Positions 62,816-64,000 of a stretch of DNA of 64,000 nucleotides are shown here, in pieces. The DNA is from Corallococcus interemptor (GTDB lineage: Bacteria > Myxococcota > Myxococcia > Myxococcales > Myxococcaceae), in assembly GCF_003668875.1 (NCBI RefSeq), contig NZ_RAWM01000007.1, forward strand, positions 1-64,000, given 5' to 3'. The position numbers and the translations under genes were made by a program. Position 1 is the stretch's first letter, and each line of letters begins with the position of its first letter. The notes below the pieces were generated by a model. That model made no database searches, was not told the DNA's origin, and worked only from the letters and a program-made list of their open reading frames with translations.

Positions 62816-64000
62816 ATGGGACAGCAAGTGGATGTCATCGTCGTGGGCGGAGGGCTCGCCGGACTCGTCGCCGCCACGGAGCTCGCGGATGCGGGCAAGC
62901 GCGTCGCCGTGGTGGACCAGGAGGGGCCGCAGAACCTGGGCGGCCAGGCGTTCTGGTCGTTCGGAGGCCTGTTCCTCGTGGACTCGCCCGAGCAGCGGCG
63001 CATGGGCATCAAGGACTCGCACGAGCTCGCGATGGAGGACTGGCTGGGCACCGCGGCCTTCGACCGCGAGGAGGACCACTGGCCGCGCAAGTGGGCGGAG
63101 GCCTTCGTCGCCTTCGCCGCGGGCGAGATGCGCCCCTGGCTCGTCCAGCAGGGCATGAGCTGGTTCCCGGTGGTGGGCTGGGCGGAGCGCGGCGGCTACG
63201 GCGCCGTGGGCCACGGCAACTCCGTCCCCCGCTTCCACGTCACCTGGGGCACCGGCCCCGGCGTGCTGGAGCCCTTCGTGCGCCGGGCGAAGGCGGCCGA
63301 GGCCAAGGGCACCCTCACCTTCCACTTCCGCCACCGCGTGGACGAACTGCTCACGCAGGACGGCGCGGTGGTGGGCGTGCGCGGCATGTTGCTGGAGCCC
63401 ACGGAGGTCCCCCGGGGCGCCAGCAGCTCGCGCGTGACGGTGGGTGACTTCGAGCTGCGCGCGGGCGCGGTCATCGTCACGTCCGGCGGCATTGGCGGCA
63501 ACCACGAGCTGGTGCGCAAGGCGTGGCCCCAGCGCATGGGCCCCGCGCCGAAGTTCATGATTCAAGGCGTGCCGGACCACGTGGACGGCCGGATGATCGC
63601 CATCACGGAGGCCGCGGGCGGGCGCCTCATCAACCGCGACCGCATGTGGCACTACACGGAGGGCCTGCGGAACTGGAACCCCATCTGGCCCCGCCATGGC
63701 ATCCGCATCCTGCCGGGCCCCAGCTCGCTGTGGCTGGACGCCACCGGCAAGCGCCTGCCGCCGCCGCTGTTCCCCGGCTTCGACACGCTGGGCACGCTGG
63801 AGCACATCGTAAAGACGGGCCACGAGCACACCTGGTTCATCCTCAACCAGTGGATCATCAAGAAGGAGTTCGCGCTCTCCGGCTCGGAGCAGAACCCGGA
63901 CCTGACGGGCAAGGACTGGCTGGGCGTGCTCAACCGCGCCGTGGGCAAGAAGGCCATGGGCCCGGTGGAGGCCTTCAAGGAGAAGGGCGAGGACTTCGTC
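62816..64000 (+). CDS. FAD-binding dehydrogenase (3' end outside window)
   Basis: 395 codons are visible and the frame is still open at the window edge. ATG 62816 has GGGAGG 5 bp upstream. The FAD-binding loop is VVGGGLAGLVAATELADAG, then GGQAFWSFGGLF, and VTSGGIGGNHELV further on, as in the flavocytochrome-c/3-ketosteroid-dehydrogenase-like FAD_binding_2 family. Substrate unknown. Confidence 0.88.
   Translation, partial: MGQQVDVIVVGGGLAGLVAATELADAGKRVAVVDQEGPQNLGGQAFWSFGGLFLVDSPEQRRMGIKDSHELAMEDWLGTAAFDREEDHWPRKWAEAFVAFAAGEMRPWLVQQGMSWFPVVGWAERGGYGAVGHGNSVPRFHVTWGTGPGVLEPFVRRAKAAEAKGTLTFHFRHRVDELLTQDGAVVGVRGMLLEPTEVPRGASSSRVTVGDFELRAGAVIVTSGGIGGNHELVRKAWPQRMGPAPKFMIQGVPDHVDGRMIAITEAAGGRLINRDRMWHYTEGLRNWNPIWPRHGIRILPGPSSLWLDATGKRLPPPLFPGFDTLGTLEHIVKTGHEHTWFILNQWIIKKEFALSGSEQNPDLTGKDWLGVLNRAVGKKAMGPVEAFKEKGEDFV

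Noticed and set aside
1-64000. tRNA, rRNA or CRISPR features
   Set aside because: No tRNA-like cloverleaf, rRNA sequence or regularly spaced repeat array was seen by eye; a covariance-model scan would settle this.

Overview
The window is high-GC (about 70%), densely coded DNA from what looks like a myxobacterium, most likely the Myxococcus/Corallococcus lineage. This is judged from composition and gene style: an ELWxxDGT-repeat lipoprotein, ricin-lectin lipoproteins, many carboxypeptidase-regulatory-like domains and a YfhO-type membrane protein. No rRNA, tRNA, CRISPR array, integrase or intact insertion sequence was seen. Nearly every long reading frame opposite a gene is a high-GC shadow. 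Both ends cut genes: an Asp/Asn hydroxylase on the left and an FAD dehydrogenase on the right.

Layout. 1-6.4 kb: metabolic and membrane genes (hydroxylase, ADP-ribosylglycohydrolase, Gfo/Idh/MocA oxidoreductase, DoxX, DUF808), then a secreted ricin-lectin/sugar-dehydrogenase lipoprotein. 6.4-11.4 kb: central carbon and energy genes (phosphoketolase, a double-HAD protein, PPK2). 11.6-18.1 kb: a four-gene efflux operon (outer-membrane factor, HlyD-type adaptor, RbbA-like double ATPase/permease, ABC-2 permease). 18.2-23.8 kb: zinc alcohol dehydrogenase, small hypotheticals, two methyltransferases and the ELWxxDGT lipoprotein.

23.9-30.2 kb is the most unusual part. Two paralogous 73-residue peptides, each with two Cys at identical positions, are followed by a GH57-like/P-loop fusion protein, a peptidase-less ABC exporter, a one-helix protein and a bare-bones subtilisin-like protein. 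The genes are co-directional and mostly overlapping. It reads like an undescribed peptide (RiPP-like) biosynthesis and export locus; this is inference.

30.2-36.3 kb: a large carboxypeptidase-regulatory-like repeat protein, a hypothetical and an IorB/IorA-type molybdenum hydroxylase pair. 36.26-38.38 kb is a foreign-looking, AT-richer insert carrying a PD-(D/E)XK nuclease-like gene. A 46-bp direct repeat of the 3' end of the IorA-type gene flanks it, and the displaced tail still abuts the aldo/keto reductase. 38.4-49.3 kb: AKR/LysR pair, a Cys-rich secreted protein, an EEP-fold protein, YfhO, an ArsR gene with twin operators and an internally deleted SRPBCC partner, two different pterin-synthase paralogues (QueD-type and PTPS-III-like), an SDR and GapN.

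49.4-54.6 kb: a VWA surface protein, histidine kinase, response regulator and a small paralogue of the VWA protein's N-terminal domain form one locus. 54.6-64 kb: a DJ-1/PfpI protein, a low-complexity hypothetical, a ricin/GH19 chitinase lipoprotein, a HEAT protein with a lipoprotein and an HExxH metalloprotease-like protein, a VOC protein, DNA glycosylase Tag, a methyltransferase and the truncated FAD dehydrogenase.
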